Shown here: piece after piece, positions 63,995 to 64,000 of the stretch
How the letters are laid out: the number at the start of each line of letters is the position of its first letter
Position numbering within the stretch: position 1 is the first letter of the stretch
From: a virus
Reading direction: 5' to 3' (one strand)
Virus record (IMG/VR): IMGVR_UViG_3300047994_000087
Coordinates: 62,001 to 126,000 of that record
DNA: 64,000 bases
Notes under the pieces: generated by a model
Told to the model about the DNA's origin: nothing
What the model saw: the letters and a program-made list of their open reading frames with translations, nothing else
Databases searched by the model: none
Translations under genes and position numbers: made by a program

Positions 63995-64000
63995 CGGAGT

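Overview
The window is a stretch of a large tailed-phage (Caudoviricetes) genome. The evidence is tightly packed small genes joined by 1-4 base stop/start overlaps (mostly ATGA), few recognisable functions, about 24 phage-encoded tRNAs with an HNH endonuclease among them, and viral-type metabolic and repair genes (AdoMet decarboxylase, ThyX, DRB0094-type RNA ligase, R2K ATP-grasp). No terminase large subunit, capsid, tail or polymerase gene is present, so this is an accessory/early region of a much larger genome. A P4-type tyrosine integrase at the left edge suggests a temperate phage or prophage. The host cannot be named from the sequence.

Layout. 0-2.8 kb: integrase, small genes, speD. 2.96-3.75 kb: a promoter followed by about 730 bases without a credible gene but with many hairpins, a candidate large structured RNA. 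3.8-7.9 kb: a MoxR ATPase / DUF3150-like / VWA cassette, each unit ending in a related hairpin element, two of them started by a repeated promoter. 7.9-12.04 kb: plus-strand run of tiny coupled genes. From 12.04 kb everything is on the minus strand. 12-18.8 kb: two adjacent proteasome/HslV-like hydrolases (one with a signal peptide), an exported phospholipase-D-type nuclease, DUF4160-like and kinase-like proteins. 19-24.2 kb: tRNA array in two blocks. 25.3-33.3 kb: a run of proteins that nearly all begin with the same short peptide, M-[S/T]-R-A-x-x-[I/L]-L-E, including ADP-ribosyltransferase-like, transglutaminase-like, ParB-like and kinase-like proteins. 33.4-64 kb: ThyX, RNA ligase, HAD and metallophosphoesterase among dozens of small genes, several of them tiny membrane proteins below 60 residues.

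How it may fit together (inference). The shared N-terminal peptide resembles in length, position and terminal Glu the capsid-targeting sequence of T4 internal proteins, which the prohead protease removes. The 25-33 kb cluster is therefore best read as a set of capsid-packaged proteins delivered with the DNA to act on the new host. Seven copies of one promoter, each TTGAC plus an 18-base spacer carrying AATAGC-type dyad sequence next to a TATTAT-like -10, drive the ncRNA region, the ATPase and VWA genes and several minus-strand operons, so they probably form one regulon.

Several genes (around 27.0, 33.8, 35.9, 40.2, 53.9, 60.1 and 62.1 kb) are broken by one small lesion each (62.1 kb by two) although their junctions with neighbours are intact. 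This is either genuine decay or sequence error, and is flagged case by case.
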